Below are positions 35,608 through 43,761 of a stretch of 64,000 bases of DNA, piece after piece (the first letter of the stretch is position 1; every line of letters begins with the position of its first letter). Source of the stretch: Pararhizobium qamdonense (lineage in GTDB: Bacteria; Pseudomonadota; Alphaproteobacteria; Rhizobiales; Rhizobiaceae); NCBI RefSeq assembly GCF_029277445.1, contig NZ_CP119566.1, positions 448,501-512,500 on the forward strand, read 5' to 3'. Under the pieces are notes generated by a model. That model searched no databases, had not been told where the DNA came from, and was given only the letters and a program-made list of their open reading frames with translations. A program made the translations under genes and the position numbers.

Positions 35608-36023
35608 TCGAGGACCTCTCCCACATCACCTTCGTCGTCAGCGATCTCGAGCGGATGACCGACATCCTGCAGACCGTCTTCGGCGCCAAGCAGGTCTATG
35701 CCAGCGATGAGATGCAGTTTTCGCTGTCAGCGGAAAAGTTCTTCACGATCGGTGACCTGTGGATCGCCATCATGCAGGGCGAGAGCCTGAGTGAACGCAC
35801 CTACAACCACGTCGCCTTTAAGATCCGCGACGAGGATGTCGATGTCTATCTGGAACGCATCCGCTCGCTCGATCTCGACGTGATGCCACCGCGTCCGCGC
35901 ATCGAAGGCGAGGGCCGCTCGATCTATTTTCACGATGCCGACAACCATCTGTTCGAGCTTCATACCGGCACGCTTGCCGGGCGGCTTGAAACCTATTCCC
36001 GTTTGAAGGAGGCAGCCGAATGA
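35604..36023 (+). CDS. fosX: FosX-type fosfomycin epoxide hydrolase
   Basis: A 139-residue vicinal-oxygen-chelate protein. Metal ligands H7 (LSHITFVV), H69 (YNHVAF) and E118 (HLFELHTGTL) are in place, and E44 in FSLSAEKFF occupies the position of the catalytic glutamate that activates water in FosX. The sequence looks close to the fosfomycin hydrolase encoded in the Mesorhizobium loti phosphonate operon. It overlaps phnI and phnJ by 4 nt each, so it is translated with the C-P lyase core. A native role in detoxifying a phosphonate epoxide, or in preparing one for C-P cleavage, is likely. Confidence 0.9.
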   Translation: MIEDLSHITFVVSDLERMTDILQTVFGAKQVYASDEMQFSLSAEKFFTIGDLWIAIMQGESLSERTYNHVAFKIRDEDVDVYLERIRSLDLDVMPPRPRIEGEGRSIYFHDADNHLFELHTGTLAGRLETYSRLKEAAE

Positions 36024-36898
36024 CGGACCTTGCCACATACAATTTTGCCTATCTCGACGAGCAGACCAAGCGGATGATCCGCCGGGCGATCCTGAAGGCC
36101 ATTGCGATACCCGGCTATCAGGTTCCCTTCGCATCGCGCGAAATGCCGATGCCCTATGGCTGGGGCACGGGTGGCGTTCAGGTGACGGCGGCGATTCTGG
36201 GGGCGGAGGATGTTCTCAAGGTCATCGACCAGGGGGCCGACGACACCACCAACGCGGTGTCCATCCGCGCCTTCTTCCAGAAGGTCGCCAATGTCGCGGT
36301 GACGACCAAGACCCGCGAGGCGACGATCATCCAGACGCGCCACCGGATTCCCGAGGAAGCGCTGACGGCCGGCCAGACGCTGGTCTATCAGGTGCCGATC
36401 CCCGAACCCCTGCGCTTTCTCGAGCCGCGCGAGACCGAAACCCGCAAGATGCATGCGCTGGAAGAATACGGCCTCATGCATGTCAAGCTCTACGAGGATA
36501 TCGCCCGCAACGGTCATATCGCCACGACCTATGCCTATCCGGTCAAGGTCGAAGGCCGCTACGTCATGGACCCTTCGCCGACGCCGAAGTTCGACAATCC
36601 GAAAATGCACATGTCGGAAGCTTTGCAGCTGTTCGGCGCCGGCCGCGAAAAACGCATCTATGCGGTTCCGCCTTATACCGATGTCGTGAGCCTCGATTTC
36701 GAGGATCATCCCTTCGAAATCCAGCATTTCGACAAACCCTGTGCGCTGTGCGGCGCCGAGCACGTCTATCTCGATGAAGTCGTTCTCGACGACAAGGGCG
36801 GCCGCATGTTCGTCTGCTCGGACACCGACCACTGCGAGGATCGCCGCGAACACGGTCATGCGGGCGAAATGCTGGGCCGCCAGGAGGCCGCAGAATGA
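36020..36898 (+). CDS. phnJ: Alpha-D-ribose 1-methylphosphonate 5-phosphate C-P lyase PhnJ
   Basis: This 292-residue radical SAM enzyme breaks the C-P bond, giving methane (or another alkane) and 5-phosphoribosyl 1,2-cyclic phosphate. The four cysteines C241, C244, C266 and C272 (KPCALCGAEH, RMFVCSDTDHCED) match the atypical cluster site of E. coli PhnJ, and G32 in AIAIPGYQVPF matches its proposed glycyl radical position. Overlaps fosX by 4 nt. A palindromic repeat separates it from phnK. Confidence 0.95.
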   Translation: MTDLATYNFAYLDEQTKRMIRRAILKAIAIPGYQVPFASREMPMPYGWGTGGVQVTAAILGAEDVLKVIDQGADDTTNAVSIRAFFQKVANVAVTTKTREATIIQTRHRIPEEALTAGQTLVYQVPIPEPLRFLEPRETETRKMHALEEYGLMHVKLYEDIARNGHIATTYAYPVKVEGRYVMDPSPTPKFDNPKMHMSEALQLFGAGREKRIYAVPPYTDVVSLDFEDHPFEIQHFDKPCALCGAEHVYLDEVVLDDKGGRMFVCSDTDHCEDRREHGHAGEMLGRQEAAE

Positions 36899-36934
36899 GG
36901 GGGGTGGAATACTGTGCCCGGAGCCTGCCGCAGC

Positions 36935-37083
36935 CTCCCTCTTCTCCCCAGCGGGGAGAAGGTGGCGCGAAGCGCCGGATGAGGGGGGCCGAAGGCCACC
37001 TCTCTCTGGCTCCGGCTTCGCCGAAGCGCCCCCTCATCGCCTCGCTACGCTCGGCACTTCTCCCCGCTGGGGAGAAGAGGGAG
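36935..37083. repeat. Palindromic repeat inside the phn operon, copy C
   Basis: A 149-bp element with perfect 27-bp terminal inverted repeats: CTCCCTCTTCTCCCCAGCGG (36935 on) is mirrored at 37057-37083. Inner arms (CGGATGAGGGGG and CCCCCTCATCGCC) are also complementary. It shares TTCTCCCC and GGATGAGGGG blocks with the element at 11.7 kb. It fills the gap between phnJ and phnK and would form a very stable hairpin in the operon mRNA. Confidence 0.85.
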
Positions 37084-37139
37084 CACGCGGTGTCCATCCG
37101 CCCGCAACAGCAATTCTCGCGCAACATGGAAACCGCCCC

Positions 37140-37916
37140 ATGACCCCCGTCCCCCTTCTCAAAGTCAACGATGTCTCGAAATTCTACGGTAGCCGGATTG
37201 GATGCCGCAATGTGTCCTTCGAGCTATGGCCCGGTGAAGTCCTTGCCATCGTTGGCGAATCCGGGTCCGGCAAGACGACGTTGCTCTCCTGTCTCTCCAC
37301 GCGGCTGATGCCGAGTTCGGGCGTGGTCGAATATCATATGCGCGACGGTCAGTACCGTGATCTGGCCCGTATGGGCGAGGCCGAGCGGCGGTTTTTGATG
37401 CGCACCGACTGGGGTTTCGTGCATCAGAACCCGGCGGACGGGCTGCGCATGACGGTGTCGGCCGGCGCCAATGTCGGCGAGCGGCTGATGGCGGTCGGAG
37501 ACCGGCATTACGGCAATATCCGCGCCACGGCGGCCGACTGGCTGCGCCGCGTCGAGATCGAGGAAGACCGGATCGACGACCAGCCGCGAGCCTTTTCCGG
37601 CGGCATGCGCCAGCGCCTGCAAATCGCCCGCAATCTCGTCACCTCCCCGCGTCTCGTCTTCATGGACGAGCCGACCGGCGGCCTGGATGTCTCGGTGCAG
37701 GCGCGCCTGCTCGATCTGGTGCGCGGCCTTGTCCATGACCTCGGTCTGTCGGCCATCATCGTCACCCATGACCTCGCCGTTGCCAGGCTTCTGTCGCACC
37801 GGATGATGGTGATGAAGGACGGTCTGGTGATCGAGCAGGGCCTGACCGACCGGGTGCTCGACGATCCGCGCGAGCCCTACACCCAGCTTCTCGTTTCCTC
37901 CATTCTGCAGGTCTGA
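37140..37916 (+). CDS. phnK: Phosphonate C-P lyase system protein PhnK
   Basis: A 258-residue ABC-type ATPase that docks on PhnJ in the C-P lyase complex. Walker A is [12 protein letters not shown], the signature FSGGMRQRLQIARNL and Walker B LVFMDEPTGGLDVSVQ. The ATG at 37140 follows GGAA and begins TPVPLLKVNDVSKFYGS; the longer open frame runs into the repeat and phnJ. It encodes no transporter permease partner; in E. coli this protein is part of the enzyme complex. Confidence 0.92.
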   Translation: MTPVPLLKVNDVSKFYGSRIGCRNVSFELWPGEVLAIVGESGSGKTTLLSCLSTRLMPSSGVVEYHMRDGQYRDLARMGEAERRFLMRTDWGFVHQNPADGLRMTVSAGANVGERLMAVGDRHYGNIRATAADWLRRVEIEEDRIDDQPRAFSGGMRQRLQIARNLVTSPRLVFMDEPTGGLDVSVQARLLDLVRGLVHDLGLSAIIVTHDLAVARLLSHRMMVMKDGLVIEQGLTDRVLDDPREPYTQLLVSSILQV

Positions 37917-37980
37917 GCATGGGTGCGAAAAGCGGGAACCGGTTCTCGGACCAAACCATACTCCAAAAGGAGAAATAGTC

Positions 37981-38688
37981 ATGCCAACACCCCTCGTTGT
38001 CTCCGAAGTCGCCAAGAGCTTCACCATGCACCTTCGGGACGGTATCCGCCTGCCGGTCGTCAATGGTGTGTCCTTCTCGGTGAAGAAGGGCGAATGCGTC
38101 GTGCTCGGTGGCCCGTCCGGGGTCGGCAAGAGTTCGATCCTGAAGATGCTCTATGGCAATTACGCCGTCGATGCCGGCCAGATCCTGATCGAACATCAGG
38201 GCCATATGGTCGATCTGGCGACAGCGGCCCCCCGCGCGGTGCTCGAAGTCCGGCGTGATACGCTGGGTTATGTCAGCCAGTTCCTGCGCGTCGTCCCGCG
38301 CGTGTCAGCCCTCGATGTCGTTGCAGAGCCGCTTCTGGCGCGCGGCGCCGATCAAACTGTTGCGCGGGAGAGGGCTTCCGAACTGCTGGCCAAGCTCAAC
38401 CTGCCGCGCGAACTCTGGCAGTTGCCGCCGGCCACTTTTTCAGGCGGCGAGCAGCAGCGCGTCAATATCGCCCGTGGCTTCATCACCGGCCATGCCATCC
38501 TTCTGCTCGACGAGCCGACGGCATCGCTGGACGCGACGAACCGCCGGGTTGTGGTCGAAATGATCGCGGCCAAGAAGGCCGAGGGTGTTGCCCTGCTCGG
38601 GATCTTCCATGACGAGGAAGTGCGCGATGCCGTCGCCGACCGCATTCTCGATGTTTCCGCCTTTTCGCCGCGAAAGGCTGCCGCATGA
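37981..38688 (+). CDS. phnL: Phosphonate C-P lyase system protein PhnL
   Basis: A 235-residue ABC-type ATPase required for ribose-phosphonate formation. Walker [18 protein letters not shown], signature [15 protein letters not shown], Walker [17 protein letters not shown]. The aggagaaATagtc site precedes the ATG. It overlaps the hexapeptide-transferase gene by 4 nt. The 64-nt gap after phnK contains the common rhizobial motif AAAGCGGGAACCGGTTCTCGG-like palindrome. Confidence 0.93.
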   Translation: MPTPLVVSEVAKSFTMHLRDGIRLPVVNGVSFSVKKGECVVLGGPSGVGKSSILKMLYGNYAVDAGQILIEHQGHMVDLATAAPRAVLEVRRDTLGYVSQFLRVVPRVSALDVVAEPLLARGADQTVARERASELLAKLNLPRELWQLPPATFSGGEQQRVNIARGFITGHAILLLDEPTASLDATNRRVVVEMIAAKKAEGVALLGIFHDEEVRDAVADRILDVSAFSPRKAAA

Positions 38689-39302
38689 GCCAGAAACTGA
38701 GCGTGGAGCCGACGATCCATCCGACCGCGACTGTCAATCAATCGACCCTTGGGCGCTATACGGAAGTGGGCGAGCGTTGCCGCATCGACGAGGTCGAGTT
38801 CGGCGACTATTCCTATATCGAGCGCGACGGCATGATCTGGTGCGCGACGATCGGGAAATTTGCCAATCTTGCGGCATCGGTGCGCATAAACGCCACCAAC
38901 CATCCGACCTGGCGGGCAACGCTGCACCATTTCACCTACCGCGCCTCCAACTACTGGCCGGATGCCGACATGGAGCAGGATTTCTTTGCCTGGCGGCGCG
39001 AAAACCGTGTCGTCATCGGCCACGATGTCTGGATCGGCCATGGGGCGACCGTTCTGCCCGGCGTCACGATCGGCAATGGTGCGGTCGTTGGTTCCGGCGC
39101 CGTCGTCTCCAAGGACGTGGCGCCCTATACCATCGTTGGCGGGGTTCCGGCAAAGCTGATCCGCGAGCGCTTCGGCCAGGAGATCGCCGGCCGTTTCGAG
39201 AAGCTCGCCTGGTGGGATTGGGATCACGCCAAGCTGCGCGACGCCCTCGATGACTTCAGAATGCTCGATGCCGACGCATTCCTTGCCCGTCACAATGCCT
39301 GA
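38685..39302 (+). CDS. Hexapeptide-repeat transferase of the phosphonate operon
   Basis: A 205-residue left-handed beta-helix protein of the acetyltransferase type. [20 protein letters not shown] followed by [16 protein letters not shown] shows the hexapeptide repeats, and [14 protein letters not shown] the usual C-terminal cap. It corresponds to the family of phosphonate-operon hexapeptide transferases. The start overlaps phnL (ATGA). The acceptor is unknown; aminoalkylphosphonates (the role of PhnO in other operons) are the obvious guess. Confidence 0.85.
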   Translation: MSQKLSVEPTIHPTATVNQSTLGRYTEVGERCRIDEVEFGDYSYIERDGMIWCATIGKFANLAASVRINATNHPTWRATLHHFTYRASNYWPDADMEQDFFAWRRENRVVIGHDVWIGHGATVLPGVTIGNGAVVGSGAVVSKDVAPYTIVGGVPAKLIRERFGQEIAGRFEKLAWWDWDHAKLRDALDDFRMLDADAFLARHNA

Positions 39303-39316
39303 TATTTGCGGCGCCA

Positions 39317-39338
39317 ATCCCCGCCTTTGCGGGGATTG
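39317..39338 (+). terminator. Hairpin after the C-P lyase block
   Basis: AATCCCCGC-CTTT-GCGGGGATT is a perfect 9-bp stem 15 nt after the transferase stop. No T-run follows, so termination may be partial. Confidence 0.5.
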
Positions 39339-39343
39339 TGGAC

Positions 39344-39383
39344 TGTAACAAAAACAACATCGAACTGACATTCCCCCTTCATC
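39344..39383 (+). promoter_or_regulatory. Tandem Pho-box-like repeats before phnC
   Basis: Four 7-mers spaced exactly 11 bp apart, CTGTAAC, ACAACAT, CTGACAT and CCTTCAT, approximate the PhoB half-site CTGTCAT. The last two make the best pair. They lie 60-100 bp before the phnC start, consistent with phosphate-starvation control, as known for phoCDET of Sinorhizobium meliloti. Confidence 0.6.
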
Positions 39384-39443
39384 AACCGCCATTATGGCAA
39401 GGGCATACCGGTGACCGGTGCCACTGCCAGAGGACGACTGCTC

Positions 39444-40280
39444 ATGTTTCAGCTGAAGAATGTAACCCGTCAATTCGGCAGGAAGATTGCCGTGGCAGCG
39501 GTTACTTTCGATATTCCGCAGGGCCAGATGGTCGGCATTATCGGCCGTTCCGGTGCCGGCAAGTCGACGCTGCTGCGCATGATCAACCGTCTCAACGACG
39601 TCTCGTCTGGCTCCATTCATTTCGGCGATCTCGAAGTGTCGTCGCTGCGGGGCGCCGCCTTGCGCAACTGGCAGCGCGATTGCGCCATGATCTTCCAGCA
39701 GTTCAACCTGGTGCCGCGCCTTGATGTTTTGACCAATGTCATGCTGGGCCGGCTCAATCACCGCTCGACGCTGTCATCGCTTTTCGGCTTGTTTACGCAG
39801 GACGAGCGCCTTGCCGCACTGGCAGCCCTGGAACGCTTGGGCATCGAGCAGACGGCAATGCAGCCGGCCGGAACGCTGTCCGGCGGCCAGCAGCAGCGCG
39901 TGGCCATCGCGCGCGCTCTGATGCAGCAGCCGAAGATGCTGCTCGCCGACGAGCCGATCGCATCGCTCGATCCGCTCAACGCCAAGATCGTGATGGATGC
40001 GCTGCGCGATATCAACGAGCGCGAGGGCATCACCGTCGTCACCAACCTTCATACGCTGGATACCGCCCGTTCCTATTGCGAGCGCATCATCGGCATGGCG
40101 CATGGGCGCGTCGTGTTCGATGGACCGCCGCGCGAACTGACGGCGGAGGCTGTTGCCGAAATCTACGGCAGCGGCGCCGAAATCGAGGAATCGATGACAT
40201 CGACCAGCATCAATCTTCCGCCGTCGCAAGACAATCGGAAGGCAACCCATCCTTCACCGGTGGCACTTGCGGGCCTTTGA
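39444..40280 (+). CDS. phnC: Phosphonate/phosphate ABC transporter ATPase PhnC
   Basis: This 278-residue ATPase energises phosphonate (and probably phosphate) uptake. Walker [20 protein letters not shown], signature [18 protein letters not shown] and Walker [14 protein letters not shown] are intact. [18 protein letters not shown] and [17 protein letters not shown] are PhnC-specific. An AGAGGAC site precedes the ATG at 39444. It corresponds to phoC of S. meliloti. Its promoter region carries the Pho-box-like repeats. Confidence 0.92.
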   Translation: MFQLKNVTRQFGRKIAVAAVTFDIPQGQMVGIIGRSGAGKSTLLRMINRLNDVSSGSIHFGDLEVSSLRGAALRNWQRDCAMIFQQFNLVPRLDVLTNVMLGRLNHRSTLSSLFGLFTQDERLAALAALERLGIEQTAMQPAGTLSGGQQQRVAIARALMQQPKMLLADEPIASLDPLNAKIVMDALRDINEREGITVVTNLHTLDTARSYCERIIGMAHGRVVFDGPPRELTAEAVAEIYGSGAEIEESMTSTSINLPPSQDNRKATHPSPVALAGL

Positions 40281-40368
40281 GGGTCCGCCCGGGGATCGTT
40301 GGCCCGCGTCAAGGGCAAAGTATTTCAGAAGCGAACTCCGGCCAGGCCGGAAACCAGGAGACTATCTC

Positions 40369-41274
40369 ATGTTGAAGAAAGCCCTTCTTGCTGCCGTGGC
40401 GCTGAGCGTCATCGCAGGGTCCGCAATGGCCCAGGACGTCAAGGTCCTGCGCATCGGTCTCGACGGTTCGGAAAACGAAGCCGACCAGATTCGCAACACG
40501 CAGTGCGTCGCGGATGGCCTCAAGGCCGCGACCGGTGTTCCGGAAGTCCAGATCTTCCCGTCGCCCGACTATAACGGCGTCATCCAGGGCCTGCTCGGCG
40601 GCACGATCGACATCGCCTCGATGGGTGCATCCTCCTACGCCGCTATCGAGCTGCAGAAGCCCGACGCGGTCGATCCGATCCTCACCTATACCGGTTCGGA
40701 CGGCTCCAGCGGCTATTACTCGATCATGGTTGCCCGCAAGGATTCCGGCATTAAGACGCTCGCCGACCTGAAGGGCAAGAAGCTCGGCTTCGCCGATCCG
40801 GATTCGACCTCGGGCTATCTGGTTCCGAACGTCTCGCTCCCGGCTGATATCGGCGCTCCGGTCAAGGAATATTTCTCCGAAACCGGCTTCGGCGGCGGCC
40901 ATGAAAACCTCGTTCTCGCTGTTCTCGACGGCAAGTTCGATGCCGGCACGACCTTCGGTTCGGGCGTTGGCAAGTGGGAAGAGGGCTATACCGGCGGCAA
41001 CCTCCATCAGATGGTCAACAAGGGCAATCTGGACATGGACGATATCGTCGAAATCTGGCGCTCGCCGCTGATCCCGAACGGCCCGCTGATGGTCAACAAC
41101 GCCGTTCCGGCCGACATGAAGGCCAAGGTCAAGGCCTTTTTCCTGGACCTGCCGAAGAAGGACCTCGCTTGCTTCCAGGCCTACACGCAGGGCCAGAACA
41201 AGGACTATATCGAAGTCAACAAGGCCTTCTACCAGACGATCATCGACGCCCGTAAGTCGGTCATCGGCGGCTGA
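40369..41274 (+). CDS. phnD: Phosphonate ABC transporter binding protein PhnD
   Basis: A 301-residue periplasmic protein with signal peptide MLKKALLAAVALSVIAGSAM and cleavage after AMA. QIFPSPDYNGVIQGLLGGTI, ASMGASSYAAIELQ and GFADPDSTSGYLVPNV are typical of PhnD and position the ligand phosphonate at the helix ends. GGAG lies 9 nt upstream. A GC-rich hairpin follows, often seen after binding-protein genes. Confidence 0.93.
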   Translation: MLKKALLAAVALSVIAGSAMAQDVKVLRIGLDGSENEADQIRNTQCVADGLKAATGVPEVQIFPSPDYNGVIQGLLGGTIDIASMGASSYAAIELQKPDAVDPILTYTGSDGSSGYYSIMVARKDSGIKTLADLKGKKLGFADPDSTSGYLVPNVSLPADIGAPVKEYFSETGFGGGHENLVLAVLDGKFDAGTTFGSGVGKWEEGYTGGNLHQMVNKGNLDMDDIVEIWRSPLIPNGPLMVNNAVPADMKAKVKAFFLDLPKKDLACFQAYTQGQNKDYIEVNKAFYQTIIDARKSVIGG

Positions 41275-41295
41275 TCCTCTCTTGACCTCATTTCG

Positions 41296-41320
41296 CGGCG
41301 GCGCCTTTTAGGCGCCGCCG
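41296..41320 (+). other. Intercistronic hairpin after phnD
   Basis: CGGCGGCGCC-TTTTA-GGCGCCGCCG forms a perfect 10-bp stem between phnD and phnE1. It probably protects the phnD mRNA end and raises binding protein over permease, as known for other ABC operons. Confidence 0.65.
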
Positions 41321-41341
41321 TTCTGCAGCGAGAACAGGCAC

Positions 41342-42319
41342 ATGACGGCGATCAGCAAACAGAACAATGGCGGGCTCGGTCCGGCCGCATCCCTGGTGAT
41401 GCAGCATTATCAGCAGCAGTTGCGCACCCGCCGCATCTATACGATCATTTCGGCCGTGGTGTTCTTCATCGTGCTGTGCGCATCGCTGAAATTCGCCAAT
41501 GACGCGAATGCCGGCAAGTTTTTCGATCGCCTGCCGTATTTCTTCGATTTCATCCTGAATTTCGTGCCGAACAGCCCGCTGGAAATTATCCGCGCGATGT
41601 TCGATCTGCCGTCGCCCTATGCCGACGGATCGCTGAAATACAATTACACGATCGACCGGGTCTATCTGACCAACGGCTTCTATATTCCCCATTACTTCTA
41701 TCAGCTGGCAATCACCATCAATATCGCGCTGGTTTCGACCATTGTCGGCGCGGCGCTGGCATTCCTTCTGTGTTTCTTCGCCTCGACGAACCTCATCGGC
41801 TCGCGCGTAACGCGCTGGGTCGTTCGGCGCATCATGGAAGTGATGCGCGCCTTTCCTGAAATCGTGATTGCCGGATTGCTGACCGCCATTCTCTCGATCG
41901 GGCCGATCGCCGCCATCATCGCGATCACAGTCCATACGATCGGCGCGCTCGGCAAGCTGTTCTTCGAAGTGGTCGAGAATGCCGACATGAAGCCGGAAGA
42001 GGGGCTGCGTGCCACCGGCGCCAACTGGTTCGAGCGGGTGCGTTTTGCCATCGTGCCGCAGGTCATGCCCAATTTCGTGTCCTATGCGCTGTTGCGCGCC
42101 GAAATCAACGTGCGCGCCTCGACCATCATCGGCGCTGTCGGCGGCGGTGGTATCGGCGAGGTCTTCCGGCTGGCGATCGGCCGTGATCATGCGGCCCAGA
42201 CCTATGCGATCATCATTCTTCTCTTGATCAGCATCATCATCATCGACCAGTTTTCGGGTTGGCTGCGCCACCGGCTGACCGGTCACCAGTCTTTTGAATT
42301 CGGCAGAGGAGCGGCCTGA
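41342..42319 (+). CDS. phnE1: Phosphonate ABC transporter permease PhnE, first copy
   Basis: A 325-residue permease with an N-terminal helix at about 35-53, a periplasmic segment and five further helices. The cytoplasmic loop EEGLRATGANWFERVRFAIV is the EAA motif that contacts PhnC. It corresponds to phoE of S. meliloti. Its stop overlaps the second permease start by one base (TGATG). Confidence 0.92.
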   Translation: MTAISKQNNGGLGPAASLVMQHYQQQLRTRRIYTIISAVVFFIVLCASLKFANDANAGKFFDRLPYFFDFILNFVPNSPLEIIRAMFDLPSPYADGSLKYNYTIDRVYLTNGFYIPHYFYQLAITINIALVSTIVGAALAFLLCFFASTNLIGSRVTRWVVRRIMEVMRAFPEIVIAGLLTAILSIGPIAAIIAITVHTIGALGKLFFEVVENADMKPEEGLRATGANWFERVRFAIVPQVMPNFVSYALLRAEINVRASTIIGAVGGGGIGEVFRLAIGRDHAAQTYAIIILLLISIIIIDQFSGWLRHRLTGHQSFEFGRGAA

Positions 42320-43671
42320 TGTCCTCGGTTCCGTCGATCAATCCGTCCGAGCGCGCGCGCCTGCTCGCCGCCTATCCGCAGGCCTTCCACCGCAGCTTCA
42401 TGCAGCGCTACGGTCTGGCGCTCATCGCCGGCGGTATCCTTGTCTATCTCGTCGCCTGCTTCTTTGCCTTTCAGATCGGTCCGGCCTTTGCCAATGGCCG
42501 CTGGGATCGCGCCTCGCTATACCTTCAGGACTGGTATTCCTGGCGTGCCCAGCCGCGCTTGCGTTTCGAGGACGGCGGCACGGTGCGCCCGCAATGGTCG
42601 AGCCGCGGCCAATACCCGGCCGGCGCCAATATCGACTGGCTGCAGCCTGCAGCTAACGGCGGCTACACCGTGACCTACGGCAGCCGCGACGACCGCCTTG
42701 AGATCACGCCTTCGAAGGTCGATGTCTATCTTGGCGGCACGGTCTATCCTGTCACCATCACCGCAGATGCCGTTACCGCGCCAGCCGATGCACCGGCCGC
42801 CATCCAGCAAGACGGGACAAAAGTCATCGTCAGCTACGGCTTCGAGGGCCAAGCGGAAATCCGCACCGGCCAGGTGTTTGTTCAGCGCCGTTTCCTCGGC
42901 TGGTCCAACTTCTTCTTCGACACAAAATCACAATTCTGGGGCAGGAGCTGGGGTGACCTTGCTTATCTCGCGACCTTCGGCGATCGCCTCGATCCGGCCC
43001 GGTCCAACCTGTCCCACATGCGTGACGATTTTCTGGGCAACGGCGTCTGGCAGCATGCGGATATCCTGTCCAAACTGATGCAGACGCTGGTCATGGCCTT
43101 TGTGGGCACGCTGCTCGGTACCATCTTCGCTTTTCCGCTGGCCTTCATCGCGGCGCGCAACATCACACGCAACCGTGCTGCCAACTGGGGCATGAAGCGG
43201 ACATTCGATTTCCTGCGTTCGATCGACATGCTGATCTGGGCGCTGTTTTTTACCCGGTCCTTCGGCCCCGGCCCGATCCCCGGCATCGCCGCCATTTTCT
43301 TCACCGATGCCGGAGCGCTCGGCAAGGTCTATGCGGAGGCCTTGGAGAACGTTGATGACAAGCAGCGTGAAGGGGTGAAATCCGTTGGCGCGAGCCCAAT
43401 CGCGGTCAATCGCTTTGGCGTCGTACCGCAGGTCCTGCCAGTGTTCATTTCGCAGTCGCTCTATTTCTGGGAATCCAACACCCGTTCGGCCACTGTCATC
43501 GGTGCCGTCGGCGCCGGCGGCATCGGGTTGAAGCTGTTGGAGGCCATGGGCACCAATGCGGATTGGGACAAGGTTGCCTATATGGTGCTGTTGATCCTCA
43601 TCGTGGTCTTCCTGTTCGACAATCTCTCGACCTTCCTTCGTCAGCGGCTGATCGGAGAAAGGGCGCATTGA
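42319..43671 (+). CDS. phnE2: Phosphonate ABC transporter permease PhnE, second copy with large insertion
   Basis: A 450-residue permease, well above the 260-330 residues of most PhnE proteins. After a first helix at about 34-54 there is an extra region of about 120-150 residues rich in beta-type sequence (GRYPAGANIDWLQP-like segment, then VDVYLGGTVYPVTITADAVT and YGFEGQAEIRTGQVFVQRRF). The permease domain follows, with the EAA loop QREGVKSVGASPIAVNRFGV. It corresponds to phoT of S. meliloti. The insertion would face the periplasm. A terminator follows. Confidence 0.9.
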   Translation: MSSVPSINPSERARLLAAYPQAFHRSFMQRYGLALIAGGILVYLVACFFAFQIGPAFANGRWDRASLYLQDWYSWRAQPRLRFEDGGTVRPQWSSRGQYPAGANIDWLQPAANGGYTVTYGSRDDRLEITPSKVDVYLGGTVYPVTITADAVTAPADAPAAIQQDGTKVIVSYGFEGQAEIRTGQVFVQRRFLGWSNFFFDTKSQFWGRSWGDLAYLATFGDRLDPARSNLSHMRDDFLGNGVWQHADILSKLMQTLVMAFVGTLLGTIFAFPLAFIAARNITRNRAANWGMKRTFDFLRSIDMLIWALFFTRSFGPGPIPGIAAIFFTDAGALGKVYAEALENVDDKQREGVKSVGASPIAVNRFGVVPQVLPVFISQSLYFWESNTRSATVIGAVGAGGIGLKLLEAMGTNADWDKVAYMVLLILIVVFLFDNLSTFLRQRLIGERAH

Positions 43672-43681
43672 TTTTTGTGAC

Positions 43682-43747
43682 CGGGAGAGGGGATTTCACG
43701 GTATGGTCACGATGAATCGCTAAGCCTTGCGGCTCTCCCGTTTTTTT
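43682..43747 (+). terminator. Terminator after phnE2
   Basis: CGGGAGAG (43682) pairs with CTCTCCCG (43733-43740), enclosing a small AGCC/GGCT hairpin, and is directly followed by seven T residues. This looks like a genuine intrinsic terminator or attenuator before the DUF1045-phnM-phnN group. Confidence 0.7.
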
Positions 43748-43761
43748 ACTGCCCTCATGGA

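Noticed and set aside
37920..37980. Attachment site or insertion between phnK and phnL
   Set aside because: The palindromic motif there is a short repeat common in rhizobial spacers; no duplication or mobile gene is present.
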